DNA from: DATCZS01 sp036525795
Lineage (GTDB): Bacteria > Actinomycetota > Acidimicrobiia > Spongiisociales > ZC4RG35
Length of the DNA: 14,160 bases
Reading direction: 5' to 3'
NCBI GenBank assembly: GCA_036525795.1
Contig: DATCZS010000083.1
Location: 1-14,160, forward strand
A program made the translations under genes and the position numbers. How positions within the stretch are numbered: position 1 is the first letter of the stretch; every line of letters starts with the position of its first letter. Below are positions 1 to 6,177 of the stretch, one piece after another. The notes under the pieces are model-generated. The model searched no databases. It saw only the letters and a program-made list of their open reading frames with translations, and was not told the origin of the DNA.

Positions 1-994
1 TGAACTCGGCCATCTTGAAGCCGACCGCGAACCACAGGCGTTTGAACGGGGTGGCATCCTTCGCCTTGATCAGGACCCCGGCGTGCATCTTCTCCCAGAT
101 TCGGGGTACGGCGAAGAACAGTGTGGGCTGGATCTCACGAAGGTTCTCCTGCACGGTCTCTATCGACTCGGCGAAGTTGAGGACCGCCCCGGTTGCGCAC
201 ATCGTCCACGTCGAGAAGATCCGTTCGGCCACGTGGCACAGCGGCAGATAGGTGAGGATCTGATCGCGCTCGTCTGGCGGCCTGTCGCCGCGCAGGCGGT
301 TGTCGGCGGTGAGCAGCACGTCCCTGCACACGGTCACGTTGGCGTTCGAGAGCATCGCCCCCTTGGGAGGGCCGGTGGTTCCCGACGTGTACACGAGCGT
401 CATGATGTCCTCCGGCTGGGCAGCCGCCATCCGGTCGGCCATGGCCGTCGGATGGGCCTGGCGATGCTCCCGGCCGGACTCGAGGAAGTCGTCCCAGAAG
501 AGGAACCGGTCGTCGTCGCGAACCATGCGGAACCCGCGCGGCTCGACGTGGATGACCCTCTCGATGTGCGAAAGCGAGTCGAGAACCGAGAGGACCTTGT
601 CGGCCTGCTCCTGGTCCTCCGCCAGGTGGACCTTGGACCCCGAGTCTGCGAGGAGGTATCGCACCTCGGCGGGAGGATTGGTGGGGTACAGGCCGACGGT
701 GATGCCCCGGATCGCCACCGTCGCCAGGTCGAGGATCACCCACTCGGGCCGGTCCTCGGAGTGGATCGACACCCGGTCGCCCGGCTCGACCCCGAGGGCG
801 AGCAGCCCGTGGGCGGCGAGTTCGACCTTCTCCCACAGATCCGCCCAGGTGATCTCCTGCCAGATCCCGTATTCCTTCTCGCGCATCGCAACGGCAGCGG
901 GCATCGTTCGCGCCCGGTCGCGCACCATGGAGGCAACGGTCTCGTACCCCCCTTCGACGGCGGGGCGCTCGGGGCGTTGCAGCGTCGTCGTCAT
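1..994 (-). CDS. Long-chain acyl-CoA synthetase (AMP-forming), N-terminal 331 residues; 3' end beyond the window
   Basis: This is a partial adenylate-forming enzyme of the long-chain fatty acid:CoA ligase (FadD/FAA1) group. It activates a fatty acid with ATP to an acyl-adenylate and then forms the CoA thioester, in the cytoplasm or at the membrane. The reverse strand reads open from ATG at 994 to the window edge. It begins MTTTLQRPERPAVEGGYETV and carries the ANL-superfamily A3 phosphate-binding motif YTSGTTGPPKGAM at residues 202-214. Further on are LPLCHVAERI and the FFAVPRIWEKM segment typical of long-chain ligases. The full family length is about 600 residues, so roughly the C-terminal half, including the hinge and catalytic Lys domain, is missing here. 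A GGAGGAGG ribosome binding site lies 7-8 bases upstream of the ATG. The exact chain-length preference cannot be read from this part. It could be a FadD15-like enzyme, but no symbol is assigned. Confidence 0.92.
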   Translation of the reverse strand, partial: MTTTLQRPERPAVEGGYETVASMVRDRARTMPAAVAMREKEYGIWQEITWADLWEKVELAAHGLLALGVEPGDRVSIHSEDRPEWVILDLATVAIRGITVGLYPTNPPAEVRYLLADSGSKVHLAEDQEQADKVLSVLDSLSHIERVIHVEPRGFRMVRDDDRFLFWDDFLESGREHRQAHPTAMADRMAAAQPEDIMTLVYTSGTTGPPKGAMLSNANVTVCRDVLLTADNRLRGDRPPDERDQILTYLPLCHVAERIFSTWTMCATGAVLNFAESIETVQENLREIQPTLFFAVPRIWEKMHAGVLIKAKDATPFKRLWFAVGFKMAEF

Positions 995-1070
995 GTCGGG
1001 CTCCTCCTCCGCACCTCGGACGGGGCCGAATAGTAGGGGTGGAACCCTCCCGGAGGGCAGGAAACCGGGG

Positions 1071-1089
1071 AAAACCGGTCGACCGGCTT
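1071..1089 (-). terminator. Candidate intrinsic terminator of moaE
   Basis: On the minus strand, directly at the moaE stop, the RNA can fold as AAGCCGG-TCGA-CCGGTTT. This gives seven pairs including one G·U, with a TCGA loop, and the run continues as TTTTCCCC. The core CCGGTCGACCGG (1075-1086) is a perfect 12-bp palindrome. A second small hairpin, CCCTC-CGG-GAGGG (1045-1057), follows about 15 bases further downstream. The stem is short and the T-run is only four bases, so termination strength is uncertain. Confidence 0.5.
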
Positions 1090-1517
1090 CAGGCTCCTTC
1101 GACCCATTCGGCGCCGCCAGGCCAATGCTCTCGCTTCCAGATGGGCGCGCGTCTCTTGAGTTCGTCGATCAGGTGGCGCGCCGCCTCAAAGGCGTCGCCC
1201 CGATGGGCGGCCGACACGGCGACGGCGACGGAGGTCTCACCGACCTCGACGAGTCCCACCCGGTGCTCCACCACCACCGAGAGCACCGGCCAGCGCTCCA
1301 TCGCCTCGTCGACGATCTCTTTGAGCTTGGGCTCGACGTGCTCGCGATAGGCGTCGTACTCGAGATGGGTCACCCCTTGCTTGCCCTCCGAGTGATCCCG
1401 GGCGGTACCCAGGAAGAGGGCGGTGGCCCCGGCGTCGGGCCGGCCGACCTCCGCCAACAGCTCGCCGGGAGCGATCGAAGTCTCCGTCAAGGCAACTCGC
1501 ACATGTCGGCTCGTCAT
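1089..1517 (-). CDS. moaE: Molybdopterin synthase catalytic (large) subunit MoaE
   Basis: MoaE pairs with the sulfur carrier MoaD and inserts two sulfurs into precursor Z (cPMP) to make molybdopterin, in the cytoplasmic molybdenum cofactor pathway. The 142-residue protein is the usual family length. It shows the signatures ALFLGTARDHSEGK, LEYDAY, HRVGLVEVGE, VSAAHRGDAF and APIWKRE. Its residues R40, H105, R106, K121 and K128 match in order and spacing the E. coli MoaE active-site set R39, H103, R104, K119 and K126. I chose ATG at 1517. A TTG at 1538 would add seven residues (MRGRLAA) that are not family-like. No moaD, moaA or molybdoenzyme gene is visible in the window, so it is an orphan here. 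It is transcribed divergently from the DUF2342 gene at 1609. Confidence 0.95.
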   Translation of the reverse strand: MTSRHVRVALTETSIAPGELLAEVGRPDAGATALFLGTARDHSEGKQGVTHLEYDAYREHVEPKLKEIVDEAMERWPVLSVVVEHRVGLVEVGETSVAVAVSAAHRGDAFEAARHLIDELKRRAPIWKREHWPGGAEWVEGA

Positions 1518-1608
1518 GGCTGCCAACCTACCTCGCAATCCGAACGCGACCGACGGAAAGCGGGGCGTGCGCGCCTAGGCCGCCCGAGGCGGTACGTTTG
1601 GGAGGCAC

Positions 1609-2691
1609 ATGACAGACGATCTCTTCTCGCAGTTCTTCGAGCTCTTCAACCAGCCCGGGTCGGTCAACCTGAGGCTGGCCGCCGAGGTGGCCCACCATCT
1701 CACCGGCGAACGCCAACCGGTCGATCCCTGGGCGGCGGAAGAGTTCCGGGAGTTGACCCGGCTCGCGGAGTTCGAATTGGAGAAGGTGGCGCCATTCCCC
1801 GTCCGTCCCGCTCCCGACGTGGTACCCGGGGATGGTCGCGAGTTCGTCGACCGCTCCCTGGACGGAGCTCGCTACCTCGCCGAGCCGTTCGCGGACATGA
1901 TCGACCTCGGGGCGGTCGGTCCCGCGGCCGAGATGCTCAAGCCGGTTGGAGCCGCCATGGCAGGGATGCAGATCGGAACCCTGCTCGGGTCGCTCGCCGG
2001 ATGGGCGCTCGCCTCCTTCGACGCCGGAGTGCCCCTCGACCTGGGGACGCCGATCGTGTTCATCGTCCCCAACATCGAGGCCTTCGTGTCGGCACACGAC
2101 CTGGATGCCAGGGAGGTCAGACTGTGGTCGTCTCTGAACGAGGTGACACACAGGGCGATGTTCGGGGTCCCGTTCACCCGCGAACACCTCGCCGGTCTCA
2201 TCCAGACGTACGCCGACACCATCAGGACGGCGCCGACCGATCTGATGCAGCTGATGCAGGGTATGGACCCCGCCGACTTGCAGAGCGGGGCGATCGACCC
2301 CGACGCCCTTTCCTCCATGTTCGACAAGCCCGAGACACGGGCGGCGGGAGATGAGCTCAGGGCGTTCCTCGGCCTGACGATCGGCTATCGGCGGCTCCTC
2401 GTGGCCCGGGCAGCCCGAACGCTGCTGCCTTCGCTCGACCGGATCTACGCCCACCGCGACGGCGACCGCGGCCTCGGCGACCAGATGTCGGGCTCGGCGT
2501 TCGCTCCCACCTTCGTCCCGGCCGAAGCCATCGACGCCGGGCGAACCTTCTGCCGCGAAGTCGAGCGACGCTATGGACCGGAGGAACTCGACGCCGTCTT
2601 CACGCGGGAGGGTCGCTTCCCCACCGCGACGGAGATCACCGACCCGGTGGCATGGGCGGCGCGGGTGCTGCTCCCGGAGATGGGGACCTGA
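1609..2691 (+). CDS. DUF2342-family zincin-like protein ('zinc-dependent metalloprotease' / 'putative hydrolase')
   Basis: This 360-residue protein resembles the actinobacterial DUF2342 family, which includes members annotated as zincin-like or F420-biosynthesis-associated. The function is not established. Visible features are an N-terminal helical region (LFSQFFELFNQPGSVNLRLA), a Gly/Ala-rich segment at about residues 103-140 containing GMQIGTLLGSLAGWALASFD, and then LWSSLNEVTHRAMFGVPFTR. In that last stretch the zincin HExxH position reads N177-E-V-T-H181, so the usual first zinc-ligand His is Asn. The C-terminal YGPEELDAVF and PTATEITDPVAWAARVL segments are family-like. The ATG at 1609 follows GGGAGG at a spacing of about four bases. 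It probably stands alone, divergent from moaE and followed by ahpE in the same direction after 83 bases. Family assignment is from pattern recognition only. A catalytically inactive member is possible. Confidence 0.75.
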   Translation: MTDDLFSQFFELFNQPGSVNLRLAAEVAHHLTGERQPVDPWAAEEFRELTRLAEFELEKVAPFPVRPAPDVVPGDGREFVDRSLDGARYLAEPFADMIDLGAVGPAAEMLKPVGAAMAGMQIGTLLGSLAGWALASFDAGVPLDLGTPIVFIVPNIEAFVSAHDLDAREVRLWSSLNEVTHRAMFGVPFTREHLAGLIQTYADTIRTAPTDLMQLMQGMDPADLQSGAIDPDALSSMFDKPETRAAGDELRAFLGLTIGYRRLLVARAARTLLPSLDRIYAHRDGDRGLGDQMSGSAFAPTFVPAEAIDAGRTFCREVERRYGPEELDAVFTREGRFPTATEITDPVAWAARVLLPEMGT

Positions 2692-2774
2692 CCGCAGGCG
2701 ATCGGTCGGCTGCCGGCGGTGCGCCCCTTCTCTCTACAGTCACCTGCCAAACGACAGACATGAGAGGACTCGCT

Positions 2775-3233
2775 ATGCCCGCCCAGATCGGAGCGCCCGC
2801 CCCGGACTTCACCCTGCGCGACACCGCTCGCAGCGAGGTGTCGCTCACCGCCTTCCGGGGCAAGAAGACGCTCGTGGTGTTCATCCCGTTCCCGTTCACC
2901 CGCACATGCGAGGCAGAGCTGTGCACCCTCCGCGACAACCTCGCGTCGCTCGCCGACCTTGACGCCGCCGTGGTGGTGGTCACCACCCACGCTCCCCCGA
3001 CCAACCGGGTGTGGGCGGAACAGCAGGGGTTCGAGTTCCCGATTCTCGCCGACTACTGGCCGCACGGTGCGGTTGCCCAGGCCTACGGGTGCTTCAACGA
3101 GATGGTGGGAGCAGCTGAACGTGCCACGTTCGTGCTCGACGAGGATGGGGTCGTTCGGGACATCATCACCAGCGGCTCCCCCGGCTCCCCCCGCGAGTAC
3201 ACCGAGTACACCCGGGCCCTCGCCGCCATCTGA
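2775..3233 (+). CDS. ahpE: AhpE-type one-cysteine peroxiredoxin
   Basis: This is a thiol peroxidase that reduces hydrogen peroxide, peroxynitrite or organic hydroperoxides in the cytoplasm. The 152-residue protein closely follows the Mycobacterium tuberculosis AhpE pattern (153 residues). It has GAPAPDFTLRD at the N terminus, then PFTRTCE with the peroxidatic Cys at residue 45, the same number as in the mycobacterial enzyme, preceded by the conserved Thr42. Later segments GFEFPILADYWPHGAVAQAYG and ATFVLDEDGVVR also match. Two further cysteines, C50 and one in AYGCFNE, are present; neither sits at a standard resolving position, so a one-Cys mechanism with an external thiol is likely. I chose ATG at 2775 because AGAGG sits about 7 bases upstream. 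An in-frame ATG at 2760 would add MRGLA. TACAGT at 2735-2740 is a possible -10 element. Confidence 0.93.
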   Translation: MPAQIGAPAPDFTLRDTARSEVSLTAFRGKKTLVVFIPFPFTRTCEAELCTLRDNLASLADLDAAVVVVTTHAPPTNRVWAEQQGFEFPILADYWPHGAVAQAYGCFNEMVGAAERATFVLDEDGVVRDIITSGSPGSPREYTEYTRALAAI

Positions 3234-3293
3234 GCGGCGACCCGAGGCGCCGGCGTTCACATCCGAGCGCTTTGGCCGCGAGGTCACGGCGTG

Positions 3294-3327
3294 CCCCGGA
3301 CATCCGGCCGTTTCCCCGTATCCGGGG
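3294..3327. terminator. Weak candidate bidirectional terminator between convergent ahpE and tatA
   Basis: CCCCGGA (3294-3300) and TCCGGGG (3321-3327) form a perfect 7-bp inverted repeat separated by 20 bases. It lies between the two convergent gene ends, where a shared terminator is expected. There is no T-run on either strand, so this is only a positional and structural guess. Confidence 0.3.
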
Positions 3328-3347
3328 GTGACAGCCTTGGGTTCGCC

Positions 3348-3545
3348 CTAGGGAGTGGTGTTGCTGGGAGAGTCTCCGGAGTCGGCGGCCTGGACGTCGG
3401 TGTCGTCACTCGAGCCTTCGGCGACGCCTTTGCGAAACTCCTTGGCCGAGGCACCCAGCGACCGGGCGAGCTCGGGCAGTTTGCGTGCCCCGAAGAGCAA
3501 CACCAGCACCACCAGAATGATGATCAGTTCTTGGCCTCTAGGCAT
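3348..3545 (-). CDS. tatA: Twin-arginine translocase subunit TatA/TatE-like
   Basis: TatA forms the protein-conducting part of the twin-arginine export system, which moves folded proteins across the cytoplasmic membrane. The 65-residue protein has the standard architecture. An N-terminal transmembrane helix spans about residues 6-18 (ELIIILVVLVLLF), followed by the FGARKLPELARSLG hinge and amphipathic helix, and an acidic, polar C-terminal tail rich in Ser and Asp. The ATG at 3545 has GAGGAGGAAG about 9 bases upstream. No tatB or tatC gene is nearby, which is common in Actinomycetota where tat genes are scattered. It lies downstream of the membrane-anchored protein gene (3734-4702) on the same strand, across 188 bases that contain repeats, so co-transcription is uncertain. 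TatB is a less likely alternative given the short tail. Confidence 0.93.
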   Translation of the reverse strand: MPRGQELIIILVVLVLLFGARKLPELARSLGASAKEFRKGVAEGSSDDTDVQAADSGDSPSNTTP

Positions 3546-3688
3546 GAAGTCAGCTTCCTCCTCGAACGCATCTTACCGGCAGTGCCGACAAACGGACCGG
3601 GCGCAGCCCCAACGTGGCACGTGGCGGGGAGGCGGGTGGCGGGTGGTGGGCCCCGGGTCCGAGGTCGAAGCCGCGTCCCCCAGGGTGC

Positions 3689-3735
3689 GACTCGAGGCTC
3701 GCGCCTCGGGACTCGAGACTTGAGACGTGGGACTC
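3689..3735. repeat. GACTCGAG-type short direct repeats with an internal hairpin
   Basis: Between tatA and the upstream gene, the octamer GACTCGAG occurs at 3689-3696 and 3710-3717. A near copy, GACTTGAG, follows at 3717-3724, and a partial GGACTC at 3730-3735 runs into the stop region of the neighbouring gene. Nested inside is the hairpin CGAGGC-TCGC-GCCTCG (3693-3708). On the minus strand this lies just past the stop codon of the 322-residue protein, so it may act as a processing or termination element. The rest of the 188-base gap is G-rich and shows no gene. Confidence 0.6.
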
Positions 3736-4702
3736 ACCCCAGCGACACCGCCTCGACGAACTTCTGCAGACGCTCGCGGGTGATGAACCGGATCCGGGGC
3801 TCGCGCCGCTCCATGTCGTAGATGTCGAAGGGGCCGTACTTCTCCGAGACGTACATGCCCCGCTCGGCGCCGGACGCCTGGAACTCGAAGAGGAACCGGC
3901 GCAGGTCTTCCTGGCTGATCTCGGGGTGATCGCCGGGCGCGTACGAATCCTCCCGGATGAACGTCGAAGCCCCCGCTTTGGTTGCGGTGTAGGTTCCGCC
4001 GGCCAGGCCGGGCGTGACCTGATATCCCACCAGCCCCAGCATGCCGGTGACGAGCTGGCCGGCCGACATCTTCTCGGGGTCGATGCCCTGGGCGCGGAGG
4101 CCCAGATCCACCGCCTTGGGGAGCCGCACCAGGGACCCCACCCGCTCCAACGCATCCTCGGGGACGCGGGCGACCGTCTCGACGTGCATGTCGGGCTTCG
4201 CCTCTGCGTCGTAGGCGTGGTCGAGGAAGGACCGTTCGAGGGGGTCGGTGGCGATCGAGGTCAGGTTCAGCATCGAGGCGCCGGTCATTGGGGGAGGCAG
4301 CTCTCCCGGCGTTGCGAGAGACGCCCGCCCCATCGTCACCGGATTCTCTGTCGAACCGGCGATGGCCACCACCGCCGTCACGTCGGACATCGGAAGGGTG
4401 TGCCGCTTTTCCCGAACGACTTCGACGGCCTCGTTCACCAGCAGCTCTGCCAGCACCGGGTCGGGATCGTCGGGGACGGGGACCGAGAAGCGAACCCGCG
4501 CCTCTTCGCCGACGACGTGCATCTCGGCCACAGGCGGGCGCGGGTGCACGACGTCGATCTCGTCCGGCTCGGGCTGTTTGCGGCCCCGACCCGGGCGAGC
4601 CGGTGCCCCCCCATCCTGCACCTCGGGACGTTGCCGGCGCAGGAACAGGGCGACCGCGCCCAGGATGACCGCCAGGATGATGATCGGTCCAGCAAGTTCC
4701 AC
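3734..4702 (-). CDS. Uncharacterised membrane-anchored protein with a possible Mrr-like C-terminal region
   Basis: I do not recognise a named family for this 322-residue protein. It begins at GTG 4702 (GGGGAG about six bases upstream) with a single transmembrane anchor (about residues 3-21, LAGPIIILAVILGAVALFL). A basic, Pro-rich linker (RPGRGRKQPEPDE) follows, and then a soluble region probably facing the cytoplasm. The C-terminal part, from SAGQLVTGMLGLVGYQV onward, contains GTYTATKAGASTFIRED, LRRFLFEFQASGAERGMYVS and a final RIRFITRERLQKFVEAV. The order 'substrate-directed strand, helix, xGxxVS strand, late I-R/L-I strand and helix' resembles the second half of Mrr-type restriction-endonuclease-like folds, but I see no convincing D...ExK catalytic set. 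This is a weak structural inference. It sits 91 bases after whiB on the same strand and upstream of tatA. Confidence 0.85.
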   Translation of the reverse strand: MELAGPIIILAVILGAVALFLRRQRPEVQDGGAPARPGRGRKQPEPDEIDVVHPRPPVAEMHVVGEEARVRFSVPVPDDPDPVLAELLVNEAVEVVREKRHTLPMSDVTAVVAIAGSTENPVTMGRASLATPGELPPPMTGASMLNLTSIATDPLERSFLDHAYDAEAKPDMHVETVARVPEDALERVGSLVRLPKAVDLGLRAQGIDPEKMSAGQLVTGMLGLVGYQVTPGLAGGTYTATKAGASTFIREDSYAPGDHPEISQEDLRRFLFEFQASGAERGMYVSEKYGPFDIYDMERREPRIRFITRERLQKFVEAVSLG

Positions 4703-4793
4703 GATGCTCCCCTACGTGAGACGGCTTGACGCAGTGTACGAGCGGGGGTGCCGAATCGTCAGATCCGAGCGGCACATCCGCCGATCGAACGGA

Positions 4794-5069
4794 TCAGGAG
4801 GCCTGTCGGGCCGAGATCATCCGCTCACGGCGCACGCGCCGCCGCTCGCGCTCGGACATGCCACCCCAGATACCGAACTTCTCGCCATTGACGATGGCGT
4901 ATTCGAGGCAGTCGGTCCGCACCTCGCAGGCACCGCAGATCGACTTGGCACGACGCGTGGATGCCCCCCGTTCCGGGAAGAACAGATCGGCGTCGGCGCC
5001 ACGGCAGTTGGCGTAGTCCTGCCACAGGAGCTGATCCACCGCCAGGGCCTCTATCAGCTTGCTGTGCAT
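4794..5069 (-). CDS. WhiB-family iron-sulfur transcriptional regulator
   Basis: WhiB proteins are small actinobacterial regulators that bind a redox- and NO-sensitive 4Fe-4S cluster and usually act by contacting the principal sigma factor. This 91-residue protein has the complete signature: NCRGADADLFFPE with C22, then SICGACEVRTDC with C45, C48 and C54, giving the canonical C-x(n)-CxxC-x5-C cluster set. GIWGGMSERERR (beta-turn and basic tail, residues 66-77) follows, then an Arg-rich C terminus that can contact DNA. The start at ATG 5069 is preceded by GAGGGGA about 8 bases upstream. Two overlapping palindromes lie just upstream (5085-5101). It is divergent from the sdhCAB operon. Size and motif suggest a WhiB1/WhiB2-like housekeeping paralogue, but which one cannot be decided here. 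Confidence 0.97.
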   Translation of the reverse strand: MHSKLIEALAVDQLLWQDYANCRGADADLFFPERGASTRRAKSICGACEVRTDCLEYAIVNGEKFGIWGGMSERERRRVRRERMISARQAS

Positions 5070-5084
5070 CCCGGGAGTCCCCTC

Positions 5085-5101
5085 ACATCGATGTAATTAC
5101 A
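5085..5101. promoter_or_regulatory. Two overlapping perfect palindromes upstream of whiB
   Basis: ACATCGATGT (5085-5094) and TGTAATTACA (5092-5101) are each perfect 10-bp palindromes that share three bases. They lie 16-32 bases upstream of the whiB start codon, where a promoter core or operator is expected, and this is a local AT-rich island in GC-rich DNA. On the whiB strand, TAATTA could serve as part of a -10 region. The palindromes are observed; regulator binding is inference. Confidence 0.4.
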
Positions 5102-5178
5102 CGAACGTGAGCATGCCAGACGGCGCGCGCGGCGTCAACCCCAAACGCATGAACCGAGGTGGCCCATCAGGCGTGACG

Positions 5179-5206
5179 GGATCGGATCCATCCGGCGATC
5201 CGATCC
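5179..5206. terminator. Strong hairpin (10-bp perfect stem) in the whiB-sdhC gap
   Basis: GGATCGGATC (5179-5188) and GATCCGATCC (5197-5206) are perfectly complementary and flank the 8-base loop CATCCGGC. There is no poly-T run on either strand. It lies between two divergent genes and is not downstream of a gene end, so its role as a terminator is doubtful. It could insulate divergent promoters, be a protein-binding inverted repeat, or be a remnant of a repeat element. Confidence 0.35.
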
Positions 5207-5210
5207 TCCC

Positions 5211-5285
5211 TCACGTCACACGTCACACGTCCCCACGTCACACGTCCCCACGTCACACGTCACACGTCACACGTCGCACGTCACA
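5211..5285. repeat. Tandem CACGT array (ten units, 7-8 base period)
   Basis: Ten copies of CACGT occur between 5212 and 5281, separated by two or three bases, mostly CA or CCC. The commonest unit is the heptamer CACGTCA, with two 8-base steps where the spacer is CCC. The array lies in the regulatory gap between whiB and sdhC, about 135 bases upstream of the sdhC start. The spacing is too short and irregular for CRISPR. It is a microsatellite-like minisatellite that could vary in copy number. Confidence 0.9.
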
Positions 5286-5360
5286 GGCCGACCCAACCCG
5301 AAACGTCGTCCCCAGGCCGGGTGGCGCCGACACTCGGGACTTTCGCCCCGGGAGCTTGGC

Positions 5361-5388
5361 TTCGGGTTGGCGATCGACGCGGCATAAT
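5361..5388 (+). promoter_or_regulatory. Candidate promoter of the sdhCAB operon
   Basis: CATAAT at 5383-5388 matches the -10 consensus TATAAT in five of six positions, in an otherwise GC-rich stretch. A weak -35, TTCGGG at 5361-5366, lies 16 bases upstream. This would give a leader of about 25 bases before the GTG start at 5421. The -35 match is poor, so confidence is limited. Confidence 0.35.
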
Positions 5389-5420
5389 CGGGCCTTCGAA
5401 CTCGAACGAGAGGGACCTCA

Positions 5421-6167
5421 GTGACAGCCACCGCTCCCCCAGGGTCGGCCCGGAAGACGCCGTGGGCCGTGGATTTCTACCGATCGGCGGTCGGCAAGAA
5501 ATACACGATGGCCATCACGGGCATCGTGTGGATGGGCTATCTGGCAGCCCACACGATCGGCAACCTGAAGGTGTACATCGGATTCCTCCCGGCCGAAGGC
5601 GACTACGAAGTCGACATCTACGGCGAGGCGCTCAGGTCGCTCCTCTTCCCGATCTTCCCCGAGCACGTGGTGCTGTGGCTGCTCCGGGTGATCATCATCC
5701 TGGCACTGGTCATTCACGTCCACGCCGCCTACAGCCTGACTGTGATGAACCGCAAGGCGCGCACGGTGTCCTACCAGGGTCCCCGCGAATACCTGGTCGC
5801 CGACTACGCCAGCCGGACCATGCGCTGGTCCGGCGTGCTGGTGCTGCTCTTCGTGCTGTGGCATCTGGCCGACTTCACCTGGGGAGTGGCCCCGTTCGCC
5901 CCCGAGGCCTGGGAGCACGGCCAGGTCTACGCCAACTTCGTCGCCTCGTTCTCACGGGTGCCCGTGTCGATTCTCTACATCGCCGCCAACGTCGCACTCG
6001 GATCGCACCTCTATCACGGAGCCTGGTCGCTCTTCCAGAGCCTGGGGGCCAACAACCCGCGGTTCAACCCGTGGCGGCGCTACTTCGCCATCGCCTTCGC
6101 CGGGGTGATCGTCGTCGGCAACATCAGCTTCCCGATCGCCGTGCTCAGCGGCCTGATCTCGCTCTGA
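5421..6167 (+). CDS. sdhC: Succinate dehydrogenase cytochrome b558 subunit (SdhC, diheme type)
   Basis: This is the membrane anchor of succinate:menaquinone oxidoreductase. It holds two b hemes and the quinone site in the cytoplasmic membrane. The 248-residue protein has five predicted membrane helices, at about residues 28-50, 83-107, 135-156, 180-200 and 220-245. Histidines stand at the positions expected for bis-His heme ligation in the b558 family: H44 (AAHTIGN), H99/H101 (IHVHAAYSL), H148 (LWHLADF) and H196/H199 (SHLYHGAWS). This spacing is close to Wolinella FrdC (H44, H93, H143, H182). The start is GTG 5421, with AGAGGGA about 7 bases upstream. It is the first gene of the sdhC-sdhA-sdhB operon, and its stop lies 10 bases before the sdhA start. 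The single five-helix subunit means no separate SdhD is needed. Confidence 0.95.
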   Translation: MTATAPPGSARKTPWAVDFYRSAVGKKYTMAITGIVWMGYLAAHTIGNLKVYIGFLPAEGDYEVDIYGEALRSLLFPIFPEHVVLWLLRVIIILALVIHVHAAYSLTVMNRKARTVSYQGPREYLVADYASRTMRWSGVLVLLFVLWHLADFTWGVAPFAPEAWEHGQVYANFVASFSRVPVSILYIAANVALGSHLYHGAWSLFQSLGANNPRFNPWRRYFAIAFAGVIVVGNISFPIAVLSGLISL

Positions 6168-6177
6168 GGAGGACCAC

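Larger units (their letters stand above)
5070..5420. other. whiB-sdhC divergent intergenic region, no gene seen
   Basis: The 351 bases between the divergent whiB and sdhC starts contain no convincing coding sequence. In order they hold the whiB leader with two palindromes (5085-5101), an unremarkable stretch to about 5175, a 10-bp-stem hairpin (5179-5206), a CACGT repeat array (5211-5285), and the presumed sdhC promoter and leader (about 5340-5420). Confidence 0.8.

Noticed and set aside
300..2354. Open frame of 684 codons on the plus strand across the acyl-CoA synthetase, moaE and DUF2342 genes
   Set aside because: It runs antisense to two recognised genes and out of frame with a third, and has a low-complexity Arg/Ser/Pro composition.
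5211..5285. Possible CRISPR array
   Set aside because: Units are five bases with two- or three-base spacers and there are no cas genes; it is a simple tandem repeat.
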